DNA of 64,000 nt from Onchocerca lupi (Eukaryota; Nematoda; Chromadorea; Rhabditida; Onchocercidae), in NCBI GenBank assembly GCA_028564675.1, contig JAOVVO010000004.1, positions 186,001 through 250,000 of the forward strand, in the 5' to 3' direction. Numbering within the stretch: position 1 is the first letter of the stretch; each line of letters begins with the position of its first letter. Made by a program: the position numbers and the translations under genes. The notes under the pieces were generated by a model. It was given only the letters and a program-made list of their open reading frames with translations. It was not told the origin of the DNA and made no database searches. Below, in pieces: positions 25,901 through 38,051 of the stretch.

Positions 25901-28900
25901 AGAATTGCATGATTGCAATTGTTCTGTCCAGAAAATGTCTCTCTCAAGCTTCAAGTAATCCAATTTTTTCTTCAGAATTTTTGGCATTCAAATTTAATTA
26001 TATCATCTCACTAATAATTCCCAAAAAAATTTACCAGAAGTTATAAATAAAGTTGTCGAAAAAAGTCACAAATGAAGAAGCCAGGAAAAATCCGCACTGA
26101 TAAATGGTTGCAGTTCGAAATAAACTACCAAAATTTGTTTTTTTATCGGAATTTTTGTATTTTTACAGCAATTCCATCCAGTTCTTTTCTTTAAACACCA
26201 ACTTTTTCACTTAATTTTCTCTTCAAATTCCTTAATTCTCATGCCTTTCGTTAAATAATTAGAGGAAAATGCATTCTGATAAATTAACATTTAAAATGTT
26301 ATAGTCACATTCCTAAGAAACAAGTCATTTGACTTAGTTTGAACACTTCATTGGAATACTATCATGAAATATATCGATTCCCGATGGATAGCCAACTACA
26401 AAATTCAAAAATTTTTTGCCGGTACCTTGCGATGGACTATCAATCATCATTAAGTATATTAAAAAATGCAATTTATGCAAATTAATTAATTAGAAAAACG
26501 AGAATTTTCGATTACTGAATGATTTAACAATTACCAGAGGCAAATTTGAAGATCGAAAATTCAATTTTAAATTAAATTCATGGAAAAGTTCATTTTTCTT
26601 TTTGTGTGAGAAAAAAAGAAGACATCAGAACTCCCAAGCGATTTGAGAGAGAGCAATTGCTTGGTTTATGGGGATGTTAAAAGCATTCGACAGGGATTAT
26701 ACATTGATGTCTTTCACTTAGCAATAATACCGTAATCTTTTTTAGTCCATCATTTTAGTGTTAAATTTAATGATACCGGATGATGACCATTTACAGGCCA
26801 ACTTTATGAGGAGCTGACATGTGATAGAAATTTCGTCTGTAAATTTGAACAATTGTTTAATTAGCAAAAATTTGCCATTAAGCACGTGAAAAGGTGAAAA
26901 CTCCGAAATTTTCTGGGACAGAAAACTCATATTTCATCGAATCCAAAGATTAAGTTTTTGGAAAAAAGTCCGGATTTTCAAAAAAAAAAAGACAGCTATG
27001 CGAAAAATTAAAAAAAGGACATTAATCTAAACTATAAATGAAAAGACTGTTCTTTTATCAATACAAAAAATTTTAAAAGAGAATTGTTCTAAAAATAGTT
27101 ATCTTTTTCATCAAATTCTAGTTATCGTTTATCATGAGAAATGAAATTAATATCATCGTCTCAGAATTTTGTTAAGGATAGAAGATAGGTATTGTGAAAT
27201 TTTTTAGGTAATTTTAAATTATAAAATTTCGATCTTCGAGATCTGATCAAATTGCTCATAAAATAAAATTTAACTTTGTACATATAAGCGTAAAAGCTAT
27301 AGCAGAAATTAAATAATATGTATTGAAATATTATAAATAATTGATAGATATTTCGTGCATCAGACTGATATTTCCATTTGCCATTCCTCGCGACAAGCAA
27401 ATACATTTCTGTCGCAATTTCAAATCATCATATCCCACTTTATCGCATTCTCGATGAAATGGATCGATTGAATCATTCCCATTCCTTCATTCTCCACATT
27501 TCTCAATGATCGAGTTGAAAATTCAATTACTACTCTTCATCAAACCACAATAAATTGTAAAGCTCTTCTTCTTCTCTCCTATTTGGTTCCATGACTAATT
27601 AATGGCTAATTAATTGACTAATAGCTAATGATATAGCTAATTAATTGGTTACTTTGTTGAACACTATAATTATTCTGCGCTAAATTGCAGAGATGGTGCA
27701 TGCTGCAGTTGCATGCATGATATATCGCAATACTTACTGTAATAATGCAATTCAATCTTATGATTTTTATAGTGAAGTGCCGGAAAAACTTAATTAATAA
27801 AGTCAAATTAAGGGACCGCAATTGCACAAAATAGCATCAGTAATAAGGGTGGGACAGTGTATCTATGCAGTAAATGTGATGAGCCAGTTCGAGATCGATT
27901 CGTTTTGAAAGTGCTCGACCGCTCATTCCATTCGCAGTGCCTGCGATGTGCTCATTGCGAACAACTTCTTGCATCAAAATGCTACCTAAAAGGTGGACAA
28001 CCATATTGCAAGGATCATTTTTACAAGTATTTCATTTCAATATTTATTTCAAATAGCAATCGATCGTTTAGATAACGCTGAAGATGAAGCAAGCATAATA
28101 TCAAATAATTGCAAGCATTTAATTGCAATGGTCATTAATACATCTTTCGACAGTTGACGACGATACGTAATCATGATGATCTTTATGATATTTTTGCTAT
28201 AAATAAACTGAAATATAACCATCAACAGAAATAATGTATCGCGTTTTCGGCTTAATGTCAAAAAATTCGCACTGTAAATTTGCAATAAATCTCAAGTTCC
28301 ACAGTCCATTTTGCTGGGAAAATAATTTGCTGTAATTAATACCAGACGATTTGGTACAAAATGTTCGATGTGTGATGAAGGAATCTGTCCGGATATGGTT
28401 GTAAGGCGAGCTAATGAACATGTTTATCATGTGTCCTGTTTTCAATGTATCATTTGCAAACGTGAACTTCGAACTGGTGAAGAGTTTTATTTAATACCAA
28501 CTGATGGACGTTTGGTTTGCAAATCTGATTATGAAATGGCCAAAACCAAAGGTTATTTTCTTGAATCCCTTAATTCTGAAAGAAGTTTTCAGATCCACTA
28601 TTGACCACATTTAAAATGAATTTCAATATAGAAAATGGGATCCATTAAAGAACTTTTCGTGATGAAATTGATTTATCGATTACTAAATATCAAGAACATA
28701 TTAAATCAATTTTCAGCAATAACAGAGGTGTAGTTTTCTTTTTATTCGACAAAATCTTCTGCAGAAACGGATAGCGATTCGAATACAAAACGGCCGAGAA
28801 CTACAATATCAGCAAAAAGTTTGGAGACATTGAAGCAAGCTTATCAAGCAAGTTCAAAACCGGCAAGACATGTCCGAGAACAATTGGCTGCTGACACTGG

Positions 28901-30358
28901 TCTTGATATGAGAGTTGTTCAGGTTCATTCCTCAAGTTTTAATCACATTCGTTCCCATTACTTACTAGTACTTTGCCAACTACGACTGAACATTTCAAGG
29001 TATACGACACTTAAATCACACGCTTATTCAGTCACAACTTTTACGAAATCATTTGTTACGAACTGTAACTAATTCCAGCGGAAGCATTTTACTTTTTACT
29101 AAGCTCATATTTTATTTTAATCTTTTTCATGCAAGAAAGAAAAAGCTGCATTCAATAAAAGTAAATTCACAAAACTGACAAATTCCTCGAAACAAATCCT
29201 AGAACTTTCCAGGATTCCTATGCAACTTTTTTTGATTGCTAACGAGTTAGAAGTAAAGGTCAAATGAAGTTTCACATTTTTTTCTTCCATTTTTATGCTA
29301 CTTTACACCACTTTTTTGTTCTCCTGGCCAAATTTATACTTATAACAAGTTACTTCATGGGTAAATACATTATTTTCCAGGTCTGGTTCCAAAATCGTCG
29401 AGCAAAAGAAAAGCGATTGAGAAAAGACGTTGGACATCAATGGGGAACATACGGTATACCTAAAAGCTTGGATAGCGGTAGTGCATCACCCAACGATAGC
29501 ACTTGTGAAAGTCCTGTTTATGGTAAGAATTTTCTACTCCTGGAATTTGATGATGAATTGATTTATTTGCATATCTATACTGTATCCTCCCTCATTCGTT
29601 CTTTTTCAAGTTTAAAAAAAAAAAAATTTTTTTCGTTCAAATTTATAGCAATTTTATTATAAGGAAAATTCCAAAACTTTCTTTTTTGATTAATCTTATA
29701 GGAGCAGGAAGATATTTGGATACATCTCTGGATATTGATGGCAATTTGGATGTTGGATATGGTAGTCTGTGAAATTATTTTGCATCATATAATCTTTTTA
29801 TTATAACTAAATTTTGAGCAAAAACAGAATGCAGTAATAGATGAAGCGACAATCTGTACGAATACTCGCATTCATTTTTAAACATGCAAATTTTTTGGTA
29901 TATCAAAAAAAAAAAAAAAAGAACTGAAATATTTAGAAATCAATACATATATTCATGATTCCTTCCTAATTTCTGCAAAAAGCGCCAAATTTGTTTCTTG
30001 TTATAATTAGGCAAATTTTCAACGATCTAAGACTTTCAAATATTAAAGTCATGAAAGGAGCGATTAGTCAAAATAATTGCTTTGTGATCATTCTATTCCA
30101 AATTACTCGAAATTCTATTCCTTTCAATATTCTACTGTTAGATTTTTATAAGAAGTTAATAGGTATTTTGCAGCAGTTGATAGCGGTGGTTATAATTGTG
30201 GACTGGATGGAATATTGGCACCAGCCGGTTCACTACTCGGCCTTGACGCTTCAGCCAAAAATCAACTTGAGCACCAGCAACAAAACTTGATTTTCATGCA
30301 GATACAGTCTAGTCCGACCGCTGATAACAACACAAATCTCGAGTCGCAGTTCATTTGA
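22950..30358 (+). CDS. ceh-14: LIM-homeodomain transcription factor, Lhx3/Lhx4 (CEH-14) type
   Basis: DNA-binding factor for neuronal fate in the Lhx3/4 class. Exons: 22950-23001, 27858-28026, 28346-28551, 28765-28922, 29381-29522, 29702-29761, 30174-30358; 972 bases, 323 residues. LIM1 follows a 17-residue N-terminus (ligands CSKC, H-SQC-LRC-AHC, C-KDH). LIM2 has CSMC, H-VSC-FQC-IIC, C-KSD. Next comes TKRPRTTISAKSLETLKQAY, and the homeodomain ends VWFQNRRAKEKRLRKD, split by an intron after MRVVQ. SSKPARHVREQLAADTGLDM and EFYLIPTDGRLVCKSDYEMAK are diagnostic of Lhx3/4. The first exon (MSGTISDTCPLSNHQQP) was chosen because its donor G|GTATGT is strong and its phase fits the LIM1 exon, giving PVYLCSKC. 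Its intron is 4.9 kb. The homeodomain and LIM parts are certain; the first exon is about 0.65. Confidence 0.91.
23002..27857 (+). other. ceh-14: large first intron of the ceh-14-like gene
   Basis: 4.86 kb intron by far longer than others in this gene. It holds a 26-base A run (23172-23197), a short degenerate tandem repeat near 24695-24790 and many TAATTA-type words. No exon is evident. Large first introns of homeobox genes often carry enhancers, but nothing here identifies one. Confidence 0.55.
24695..24790 (+). repeat. degenerate short tandem repeat in ceh-14 intron 1
   Basis: Four or more diverged copies of a unit like CTTTTACTTGGCATCTTTTGG, period about 22-25 bases. Copies differ by substitutions and small indels, so the array is old. 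Confidence 0.7.
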
Positions 30359-30757
30359 TAAAATTTTTGATATCAGCTATTATTCTTATCAACAGTTAAC
30401 TCCTACTGTTTGATATCAATCTATCAGCGTACGGTCATAATGGAGTATAAAGCTTTAAATGTATTGACCTATGACCTCCTCATTTGAAACACTATTGAGC
30501 GGATTGTTTAATTTTGGAGGTTTCTTGATTTGGCGCTTCTTTTATATTATCATAGTGAATATTTTATAGAAATAGATAGCTACAACTACTACTATTACTA
30601 CATTGAGTGAACAAGTTCTTATTGTATTTATTTGGAAATGAACAATTAGGATTTTTATTTTGAGTTACCGGAATATTCACTTGATTTGACGCAAGACTAC
30701 TATATTTCAAGAACTTTTTTAAGATGACACTATTCAAACATGAAATAGTGTCATAAA

Positions 30758-30825
30758 CATAAACAAACAAAAAGAATGTTAGTTAATTTTGTTTGTCATA
30801 AACAAACAAAAAGAATGTTAGTTAA
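30758..30825 (+). repeat. 29-bp direct repeat after ceh-14
   Basis: CATAAACAAACAAAAAGAAT followed by GTTAGTTAA occurs at 30758-30786 and again at 30797-30825 without visible differences, separated by 10 bases. A recent local duplication, probably in or near the ceh-14 3' UTR. Confidence 0.85.
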
Positions 30826-33185
30826 AATAGCCAGTTCTGATAATTCTGATAATCCTGCAAAGATCATACAAACATGAAAAAAATATTATCACTTGTGAAG
30901 GACTACAGCGGATAAAAAACTTTCATGGATTTGTGCTTCTTTTTGAGATCGTAACACATTGAAGTTATTAGATAAATTTCGTATTCTGAAATATTCTGTA
31001 AATATATTCGTCCGTCCTATCCTATGCAATGCTCTCTCATTTCTATGAAGAAGCAATTCGTCTTATCAGTAACTACCTGAACATGAGTCTAGCAATGATA
31101 ATGACTTATCAACGAAGTAAGTAATGCTTCCACATGTTTGAACAAATTGCATCAGAACATGGATAATAATTTTTCCTCTGGAATATCACTGGGATGAAGA
31201 ATTATGCTACAAGATGACCTCTTATAACAAATGATGACCTCACTTCACCTTACTTCGACTGATCTTTTCTCTGATCATTTTTGAAGACATTTTTAACCGC
31301 ATAGCTAATTGATAAATTATAATTTTATAATTTAGTGGTTTAATTATTATTAAACTAGCTATCTATGGAATATAAAGATCTTCACACCAAGAAACATCAT
31401 TTTGGCTAACTCTTCAATTATCAATTATCTATCTCTGATTAAAAGATATTCATCTCCATTTTCAATAAAAGTCAGATCATGTAATTGAAACATATCCATT
31501 AATTTACGATTAGAAATAAAAACAAGTAATACTGTCTCAAAAAGATATGATTTAACGTATTTGTCCAAAGATGAAAGATCGTTAGTGCCGCCAAAGTCAA
31601 ATGAAATAGAAAGAACATATTGGATTTTGTGTTCTGGGCCTGAAACGGTACAGAATTCAAATCACATCTCCTAAACGGTATAAAGTTCAAAATACAAAAT
31701 GGCTTACTTACAAATTCTCACGTAAGCATCAAAGATCAATTAAAATAGATGTTACATCTCTCACATACGAAACACACACGGATTGCTTACTTGACCCTAC
31801 TTATCGCTCTACATGCTTCTCGTTCTGCTCAACTGAGAACCAATGGAAGTATCGGAAGAAGAATTACTGATAAGACTCAATGGAGTGGTCGACTTGCCAG
31901 GGTGGAGATAATTAATTAAATACATCTTACTCTTCTTTCACATAACTTGTACTTCCTGCTTCACGTAACTGTCACATATTGCACGCTTATCACTTATCAT
32001 TGCTACAAGATATCTGTCCTCGTTTCTCATTTATGAGGTCATGACCTCAATATTTGCACGCCCTCCGCGACATGACAGAATACTCTGCGGAATTATAAGT
32101 GTAATTACTACCATAAACATCTCACGAACGGTCGGTCGGATGAGCATAGTCGGAAAAATTTGCATATTCAGGAAGGTTCACCCAGATGATCTACCGACAG
32201 AGATCGAGGATGCAAGAGAAAGGAGAAAGAAAGCGAAAACGAAGAGAAAAGAGTAACAGTGAATTGAGCATTATTAGTCAAAGAAAGTGTAGCGCGAGTT
32301 ATTACTCTTTCAGTTTCGGTACTTGTCTATGTTGGCGGTTGGTTGGAATGTTTACGTGTACGCAAATACGCGTACTTCGCGTGAATTATAACTTTCCCTG
32401 ATCGTTCATGTGCTTTTTGCAATATTTACGTGAAGCTGTTGATGCGTGAGACGGTTGGAATATTTTGCTCTTTACGATATTTCTCGTATATTCGATTCTG
32501 CGGAAAAGGGAAATCGATAAAATGCGAAAAGATCCGGTTGGAAATGATTGCGTCCAGACAAATTGAATATTGAACTTTTAGGATATCAAAGATTACGGTA
32601 GTTGCAATAGGAAAATGAGAACTGTCACATTAATGGGATGATTTTAGGTCGTCGGCGCTCTCGGGATTTGTTGCCGGCTGTAACAACATAGATATCCTAA
32701 CAAGTGAACAGCTTGACAAGAAAGCTTGTGGGGAAACAAGCAAGTCAGTTAAAGTTTACATCCTTTTTGACCCTGTTTTATTTTATCCCTTCTTTGAGCT
32801 TGGCTTGCCAACTTCATCCATTCATATTTCTCTCCTTCTTTCTGATCTGTGCTGTCTTTCTCCTTCATTTTCCTCATTACAAGAAACTTTAGCCTAAAAT
32901 GTAATATTGCAATGTAATATAAGTGTAATAAAAATGTAATATAAGCCAAATTCTTAGCCTCGAAATACTTTCCCAGGATTTCTCGATCACTTGCCTCGGT
33001 TTCGATTTTTGTTTTTATGATTGTGAATCCTAACATGTTAATTAGTTTGATTTATATTTGAAACAAAAATTAAATAGACTGTTAAATTTTGATTTTGTAA
33101 ATTCTGGAATCATAATACTTGTCCAATTTTTAGGCTTTTACCACTGTCATTTTCACGCTACTTTACAATTTTTGAACTCGAGGCG

Positions 33186-33193
33186 GTCTTTAG
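33186..33193 (+). promoter_or_regulatory. gld-1: candidate spliced-leader acceptor before gld-1 ATG
   Basis: GTCTTTAG ends at 33193, 15 bases before the ATG at 33209. Its TAG is also an in-frame stop for that ATG. This is the usual arrangement for nematode trans-splicing, though it could instead be an ordinary cis acceptor of a 5' UTR exon. Confidence 0.4.
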
Positions 33194-33208
33194 TTGTTGG
33201 TTAAACGC

Positions 33209-35715
33209 ATGGAAACAACCACAGCAGCATCTCTCGGGCAGCGTTGTACACCGATCGGTCAACCACTTCTCAAAATGTTCAAAGATTTTGAGGTACATCA
33301 TGAAAAGTGAAATAATATTTCTTTCGCTCTGCTGAAAATGCATTATCAGTTTTCAGTCTTGAAATGTTTCTGTATACTTTAGACATTCACACCATTCGGT
33401 CAGCCAAAAACACCTAAGAAGCAATTACTGCCTCTTCGAAATGATAAAGGTTTGTATTTTATGAAGCTTTAGTTATAGGTTTTTTTCAACGAGATTTTGA
33501 CATATATACATCTCAAACTGAAACATATTTTTCTTTTATTGCAATATCTAGGAAACATAGGATTGGGAAACAGAAATTCCGTACAAGGAGAGGTAACGGG
33601 TACAGAATGCTCGATGGAGTACCTTGCTGATCTTCTAAAGGAGAAAAAACAGCTTGCTGTCTTTCCACAAGTTTTTCGCCATATGGAACGTCTGGTTGAT
33701 GAAGGTGAACTTTTTGTTTCTTTTACATTTTTTAAAAAATGAGTTTCTTGTCAGATTTGATGCGAGTTTTTGTCTGGCAAAATCACAAATCTGATTTCGT
33801 TCCAATCTTTCGAAATTTTCAAGAATTCAGTTACATGAAATTTTTCTTTCCAATACGATTTTAATTGAATGATTGTTCACGAAGACTAAATTAAATTATT
33901 TGGAGAACTAATTTCAATAAAATAAGTGATACTTCCTCGTTCCTATTTTCTGATAGATTTCAGAACTTCATAATTTTGGGAAAGAAGAATCTCTGTCAAT
34001 TTACAATATACCAAGTTTTTTGTCCTGTCTTTTCAGAGATTAATCGCGTTCGCATGGCACTTTTTCAGTGTCATTTTTCTATCGAGCGCCTCGACTTACC
34101 AGAACCAGAGGGCGAGCCGGTTACTATTCAAGAAAAAGTGTATGTTCCTCGCAAGGAGCATCCTGATGTAAACTATTTTTGAATCGAACAAAAAAGTGCC
34201 TCTGGTCAAAATCTTTGACAGCTTCATAATCATTATTACATGAACTAAAAAAAATAAAGAAATAATTGGTTTTTATTTCAGTATAATTTTGTTGGACGCA
34301 TACTTGGTCCTCGTGGCATGACTGCTAAGCAATTAGAGCAAGAAACAGGCTGTAAAATCATGGTAAGAGGACGTGGATCAATGCGTGATCGTCGAAAAGT
34401 ATGTTACACTGTTTTGATTAATTCTGGTTGATTTTTTTTTTTTTTGTGGTTAAAAAAATGCAATTCCACACTGCATGATAAATAGGTCAGGAAGCTTAGT
34501 GGATAAGATTGGTATTGGCGGAATTCTAGAGCAGGTGAAGTTTGGTAAATATTCAGTGAAGAACAATTTCAAAACTTATGTATTTTAATTTTCAATTAAT
34601 ATATTAAGTTAATTAATTATATTCTATTGTTGCGAGAAAGCTTCTGGCAGTAGGACATGTTTTTCTTTTAAATTTGTGAGTTTAAGGAAGAGATGAATCG
34701 TGGTAAGCCAAATTGGGAACATCTCGATGACGAGCTGCACGTCTTGGTTCAATGTGAAGATACACCCAATCGGGCTTACACAAAACTGAAGGCTGCTGTC
34801 GACCAAATCAAAAAATTGCTCATTCCATCGGTTATTTAATTAAGTTTTCGAGACAATTTGTTATATTTTCTAGAATTTTATACGGAAAATCATAAGTGGA
34901 AATTAGACATTTTAAATATTTTAGCCGGAAGGAACTGATGAATTGAAGCGAAAGCAACTGATGGAACTTGCAATCATCAATGGAACGTATCGACCTGTCA
35001 ACAAATACCCATTACGTTCGTTTCTTGCTTTGAAAGAATGCATTTAGATTTCAGAAATTTACGGCTAGTTGTATGGGTTTGCGCTTGATTCATGGTCTTG
35101 TGCTAGAAATTATTCAAAAGCATCGCTTCAGTTTAATTCATTCTTTACTTATTAACTGTTTAATTTTTCTCTTTTGCATAAGTTAATAAATTTGTTATAG
35201 AAACACCACGACTAATTGCACCGATGACACTCGTCTCACCAATACGCCATCCTAATGGTTCTATTGCTGCTCAACCCATTTTTGTATCACCAACAGGTAG
35301 TCCGATCACTCCAGGGACGAACATAAACACACCGACTGGCGTTAATGCTTTCATGCAATCATCTAATATTGATTATAACATGATGATGAAGTACGAATTT
35401 GTATTATCCGAATTCATCAATGTTTTTAGATGAGAGGACAGTTGTATATCAAATCTTTTATGATAAATTACAGTCATCATACAGTGTTTCTGTTCAATTA
35501 CCGTATATTTCAGTCAGTTATCATTCGATGCTGCATTGCAATCGTTTCCAATGGCAGGTGATTACCAAGCGCATTCATCTGCAGCCTATCCAACTGCGAC
35601 ATCTCTACTTAATGCAGCAGCAACTACTGGTAATAACAATACCCTACAATCTTACTTTATTGAATCTAATCCAATCACACCACCTGAGTCTACTGGTTCT
35701 GGACATCGTAACTGA
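33209..35715 (+). CDS. gld-1: GLD-1-type STAR/KH RNA-binding protein (Quaking family)
   Basis: Translational repressor or RNA regulator; C. elegans GLD-1 controls germline mRNAs. Exons: 33209-33292, 33383-33449, 33552-33704, 34037-34167, 34282-34398, 34687-34830, 34925-35015, 35201-35390, 35514-35715; 1179 bases, 392 residues, all phases agree. Order: short N-terminus with TP motifs, Qua1 (MEYLADLLKEKKQLAVFP to ERLVDEEINRVR), KH (YNFVGRILGPRGMTAKQLEQ, GCKIMVRGRGSMRD, RGKPNWEHL), Qua2 (LLIPSPEGTDELKRKQLMEL, AIINGTYRP), then an SP/TP-rich tail (LVSPIRHP, FVSPTGSPITPG) ending ESTGSGHRN. ELHVLVQCED and PEGTDELKRK are closer, from memory, to GLD-1 than to ASD-2 or QKI. The N-terminus is shorter than in C. 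elegans GLD-1 (463 residues), so an upstream exon could be missing. The start is supported by the nearby splice-leader-like acceptor and in-frame stop. Confidence 0.92.
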
Positions 35716-35946
35716 GAATTCTCTTATCTGTGAGGGTCTCTGCGCATTTCTCAACCGTCTTTTAAAAAATATATCACATTCATGCGCAAGTTCCATAGAT
35801 GTCGTCGATTTAAGTGGAACAACCATTTTTATACAGCGATAGGTATTATTTTTCATAAAAAGACTAGTAGCCGATTAGTTATGAATATTTAATCATTTAT
35901 CATTTTTATTGTTATTTCCTTAAATGTTAACAGTTTTCTTATTTCC

Positions 35947-35954
35947 TTTTTTTT

Positions 35955-35998
<44 letters not shown>
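35947..35998 (+). repeat. 52-base poly(T) tract in the gld-1 3' UTR
   Basis: An almost pure T run with one C at 35956, about 230 bases after the gld-1 stop. Homopolymers of this size are prone to assembly length error. Similar T or A tracts occur at 11540-11568, 38015-38050 and 49226-49255. Confidence 0.9.
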
Positions 35999-35999
<1 letters not shown>

Positions 36000-36531
36000 T
36001 AATCGTGTTTTGCGCGCTGCATCAATGCGCTCCATTACACTATAAGTTCTCTACTGCAATTTAGCAGATTCCTTTTAATTCGCTTTAATGGTTTATTGTT
36101 GTTTTATTTTTTTTAAAGACTATTTTTAAAAAGAGTAGGAGAGCTCTGAACAAAATCTTTTCTACTATTAACTAATTAATTCACTGATGAGCTTTGCATT
36201 GAATAAGCTTGCTGATGACCTTTAATATCGGGTTAGCCCATGTCGTCCCCGAAATCAGCAGCACTTCTTTATAATCTATTTGTGCTTCGAATAATACAGA
36301 ATCAAATCATAGAGCACTGTAGTTCAACTATGCTGCCTGGTGGCATCAAACTGGTATTTATAGTTACTTCTGTAACTTCTATATGTGTCTTTCATTCATC
36401 GCTCAATCAGGGCATTCGCTGACAATTGTGCCGCCTTTATTTATTTTTAAAAAAAGAATTGTATGTCAAATTCATTTTCCCTACTTTTTATTATAATTCT
36501 TTTTGTATTAATATTTAATGTTTTCGAGTTG

Positions 36532-36537
36532 AATAAA
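36532..36537 (+). terminator. gld-1: candidate gld-1 poly(A) signal
   Basis: AATAAA about 820 bases downstream of the gld-1 stop. A long 3' UTR would suit a regulated germline mRNA, but an earlier variant signal may be used. Confidence 0.4.
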
Positions 36538-38012
36538 CTAGCATTTTTTGTTTTTTTTACAATATATCTTGAACAAATTTATTCATGATTATATATATAT
36601 CAGGAATCCAATTATGAAATCCAACTGCAATTATAATTAAGTGCGACGGAAGAGAGGAAATTCTGAATGATTTCGAAAAGCAGCTTTTCCTCTTTGAAAA
36701 ATAAAGAATGTAAGGCAATAAAATTAAAAGGTATAAGAACAAAGAATAGTGAAGGCATGCGAGTTGCAGATATTATTGCAGTGAAAGATTCTGCATGAAT
36801 CCCAAATTTTAAAGCTTATCAACTTTACTGAACTGAAGTCATTTTAAATATCTGACGACTTAGCGCTTTTAAATGAGTTAATGCATGGCAACAAAATGTC
36901 TTCATTACGCAATGCATTATCAGTGCATGTTTTATTGACACAGATGGAAATAGTATGTCAAAACAGTATGTCAGTTTTTGAGAAAACAATATTTCATAAG
37001 AAGTTGTATTTATGAATTCCGCCAAACTGTTAATTTCCTTTTCTTATCAATAATATCCTCATATTATAGAAGTTTTTTCGAAAGAGTTGAGACTATTTCA
37101 CTATTTTTTACGAAACTTGAGAATTGAGAATGAAAGCGATTTCGTAAATATCTACTGACATTTCCAACGGACAATCAAAGGGAAGATTGCGGAAGAAGGC
37201 TTTTTGATATGACTGTTAAGTGATAATGATGTAACATGAATGAACTTTCATTCTTAACAAGAATTGAATATGACGAAGTTTGAGATGACGTAATTTGATG
37301 GACAGATTCATCGGATTTGTTAATCTCTTTTGAAGCTATTTAACTTTTATCAAATTTATCAGTAAATAATGAGGCATATAAAGGCTTGAAATCAAAAAAA
37401 AAATAAAAAAATAAAAAATCTAGTAAAATATTTGCAGGAAGAAAATATCAGATCATAGATAGTATTTATCGCCGAATGATAATTTTTGCCGTTCGCTGCT
37501 CCTCTTTTATTGGTTTCTGGCACTTTTTTCTTTGCAAATATTATTCACTATTTAGCTTATTTTGAATTTTGACGAAAGATCAAGGGTGATTCAGCATCTC
37601 GGATACTTATCCCAAGCAGAAAGGCGTGATAGTAAGTCAATGTTATATAATATACTTTTTTTTCAATACTTTACAAATCCATTTGTTATCACCCATCCAT
37701 ATCCGATCATCTTTATCTAATGTTACATTAGGATACTAAAAATTGAAAGAAATATGAAGTGAATTTATATGAGATAAATAGAAAAAAACCTCAACAGCCG
37801 ATGTTTTCCACATCGATTAAATGATTTTAAGTCAATGTTGTTATGTTTTTTTCAAATTCTTAAATACGCTTTTTACAGTTTCATTCTATGAAATCAAATG
37901 CGCAAAAGTGCAATCAGATTCGAAATTTCTGAATCAAACATTCCTCATTAATTTATTTTCCAACAATCGTTCGTCTTCATTCTTAATATTATACGAAAAT
38001 TTTGAAGTTTAC

Positions 38013-38051
<39 letters not shown>

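Larger units (their letters stand above)
30359..33208. other. ceh-14 3' region and gld-1 upstream region
   Basis: No supported exon chain. A 29-bp direct repeat lies at 30758-30825 and an AATAAA at 31464-31469. About 32040-32700 has visibly higher GC, many CG dinucleotides and short ORFs (for example 32041-32256 plus, ending in a run of Lys/Arg codons) without family resemblance. It may be the gld-1 promoter or an unrecognised exon. Confidence 0.5.

Noticed and set aside
29264..29380. In-frame extension of the homeodomain exon upstream of its acceptor
   Set aside because: Hydrophobic, Phe-rich intron translation; the acceptor TTTTCCAG at 29380 fits the homeodomain frame exactly.
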